A DNA stretch of 64,000 bases from CADEED01 sp963842515. Its GTDB lineage: Bacteria > Pseudomonadota > Gammaproteobacteria > Steroidobacterales > Steroidobacteraceae. Position numbers and translations under genes: made by a program. Every line of letters begins with the position of its first letter. Position 1 is the stretch's first letter. The stretch spans positions 930,001 to 994,000 of the forward strand of contig CAWJGO010000001.1 of the NCBI GenBank assembly GCA_963842515.1, read 5' to 3'. The notes below the pieces were generated by a model. The model had not been told where the DNA came from. It made no database searches and was given only the letters and a program-made list of their open reading frames with translations. Shown piece by piece: positions 63,145-64,000 of this stretch.

Positions 63145-63555
63145 ATGCGTCATGTCGTCGGAATGGTGTTTGCGATCGGTGTGGCCGGTGTCGCCGCCAT
63201 CGCCGCGACCACGGCGTTCCTGAACGCGCCACTGCACATCGGTCCGCCGCCGAGCAACACGCCAACCCCGAACACACCCCCCGGCCAGATGCCGGCGCCG
63301 GACAATCCGTCCGGCGGCTCGAAACCTTCGCCGGCGGAGATTCCCGATGCACCGCCACCCGGCGGCGCCACCGCGCCGGACGCGCCGCAGCCCGGTGCGG
63401 CCAAGCCCGCGGCCGAAGGCGAGAAACCCGCCGAAGGCGCCGCTGCCGATGACACGGAAGACAAGGATCCCTACGAAGGCATCGCGCCCGAGGACCTGCC
63501 GCCCGACCTGCAATACGACGCCGATTCGAGCGTGAGCTTTCCCACGAATACCTGA
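63145..63555 (+). CDS. Proline/alanine-rich membrane-anchored protein
   Basis: 136 residues. An N-terminal hydrophobic segment (VVGMVFAIGVAGVAAIAA) acts as signal or anchor. It is followed by a Pro-rich, Gly/Ala-rich region with repeated PPP/TPN and GAxxPxAP patterns, then an acidic end (DDTEDKDPYEGIAPEDLPPDL). TTAGGAG lies upstream of the ATG. It looks like an extended periplasmic spacer or binding tail without a folded domain. It starts 8 bp after the FHA/PEGA/FGE gene and is probably part of the same assembly. Confidence 0.7.
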   Translation: MRHVVGMVFAIGVAGVAAIAATTAFLNAPLHIGPPPSNTPTPNTPPGQMPAPDNPSGGSKPSPAEIPDAPPPGGATAPDAPQPGAAKPAAEGEKPAEGAAADDTEDKDPYEGIAPEDLPPDLQYDADSSVSFPTNT

Positions 63556-63568
63556 TTTCCTAACTACC

Positions 63569-64000
63569 ATGTACGGCATTCACTTCGACCACCACACGCT
63601 CTCCATCGCCCGCGATGGGCAGATGCTCGTCAACGAGCCGCTGGCGGTGGAGACGGGAACGGACAGCAGCGCGTCACGCGTCGGCCGCGCCGCGCTGGCC
63701 GCCGCGCGCGGCCGGCCCGACGAAGTCTCCCTCGGGCACTGGCGCGAGCTCGGGCGCAGTGAAATCGCCGCACGCAACGCGGCGATCGAGCTGCATGCGC
63801 ACCTGCGCGCGCTCGGCATCGAAGAACGGGTCGACGCGGTCATCGCCGTGCCGGCCGACCTCGATGCGGCTGCGTTGACGGCGCTTCGCGGTGCATTGAG
63901 CGCCGCCGGCGTGGACGCCCGCGACTTCCTCGATTCGGCGACGCTGACCGCGGCCGCCGTGGTCGATCGCAGCCACTACGTGGTGCTCGATGCCGGCTGG
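63569..64000 (+). CDS. Actin/Hsp70-like ATPase-fold protein (5' part only)
   Basis: The frame from ATG 63569 stays open to the window end (144 codons seen). The visible part begins YGIHFDHHTLSIARDG, as in the first nucleotide-binding strand of actin-like ATPases. It continues with IAVPADLDAAALTALRGALSAAGVD and SATLTAAAVV, then VVLDAGW, which parallel the VPA...AGL...NEPTAA and DLGGGT order of Hsp70 relatives. The first phosphate-loop Gly/Thr pattern is weak. It starts 13 bp after the proline-rich gene. A chaperone-like or filament-forming role for the operon is possible; the rest of the gene is needed to decide. Confidence 0.6.
   Translation, partial: MYGIHFDHHTLSIARDGQMLVNEPLAVETGTDSSASRVGRAALAAARGRPDEVSLGHWRELGRSEIAARNAAIELHAHLRALGIEERVDAVIAVPADLDAAALTALRGALSAAGVDARDFLDSATLTAAAVVDRSHYVVLDAGW

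Overview
This window looks like chromosomal DNA of a high-GC gammaproteobacterium. I lean towards the Steroidobacteraceae/Nevskiales/Xanthomonadales side. The basis is the gamma-type glutamate-cysteine ligase, a CrbS/CrbR-type acetate two-component system, a PA0069-type radical SAM protein, and many exported peptidases and lipoproteins. That placement is inference; no rRNA or other phylogenetic marker is present. About 50 genes are densely packed, with many ATGA/GTGA start-stop overlaps and several convergent pairs with no spacer. I found no tRNA, rRNA, CRISPR array, prophage or insertion sequence. Layout: 1-5.7 kb (minus) is a catabolic block: thiolase, homogentisate dioxygenase, fumarylacetoacetase-family protein, dienelactone hydrolase and an aldehyde dehydrogenase cut by the window edge. 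5.7-10 kb carries a giant transporter-like sensor kinase (CrbS-like) converging on its likely LuxR-type response regulator. 10-17.3 kb holds a DUF885 lipoprotein, DUF2845 and START-like exported proteins, gshA, a diguanylate cyclase and an isoaspartyl peptidase. 17.4-21 kb is pyruvate carboxylase. 21.4-25 kb has an exported beta-galactosidase-like enzyme overlapping a LysR gene, a divergent SDR and a frameshifted dihaem cytochrome c. 25.7-29 kb is class Ia ribonucleotide reductase nrdAB behind a cobalamin riboswitch and two NrdR-like boxes. 29-31.8 kb is a BlaI/BlaR1 pair plus a BlaR1 paralogue that has lost its protease. 31.9-36 kb holds a ferredoxin-reductase-like flavoprotein, then glnK-amtB with an NtrC box and sigma-54 promoter, then a quinone reductase. 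36-40.7 kb has divergent ilvH and ilvB, then gloA-azlC-azlD and a cupin. 40.7-45.3 kb carries a Tat-type epimerase, an S9 peptidase, a GNAT and a degenerate alpha/beta hydrolase. 45.5-54.1 kb carries an FHA coiled-coil protein, a secreted pair including a trypsin-like protease, ilvA, a PGPGW protein, a second DUF885 lipoprotein and an MFS exporter; 54.2-55.3 kb is the radical SAM gene. The most interesting stretch is 55.4-64 kb, seven tightly packed plus-strand genes running off the window. They are three lipoproteins (one with a GGMP repeat), a transmembrane Ser/Thr kinase with a periplasmic TPR/PEGA-like region, a membrane protein joining an FHA-like domain, PEGA repeats and a formylglycine-enzyme-type (C-lectin fold) domain without the catalytic cysteines, a proline-rich anchored protein, and the start of an actin/Hsp70-like protein. 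I read this as a candidate envelope signalling or assembly system that I cannot match to a described one.
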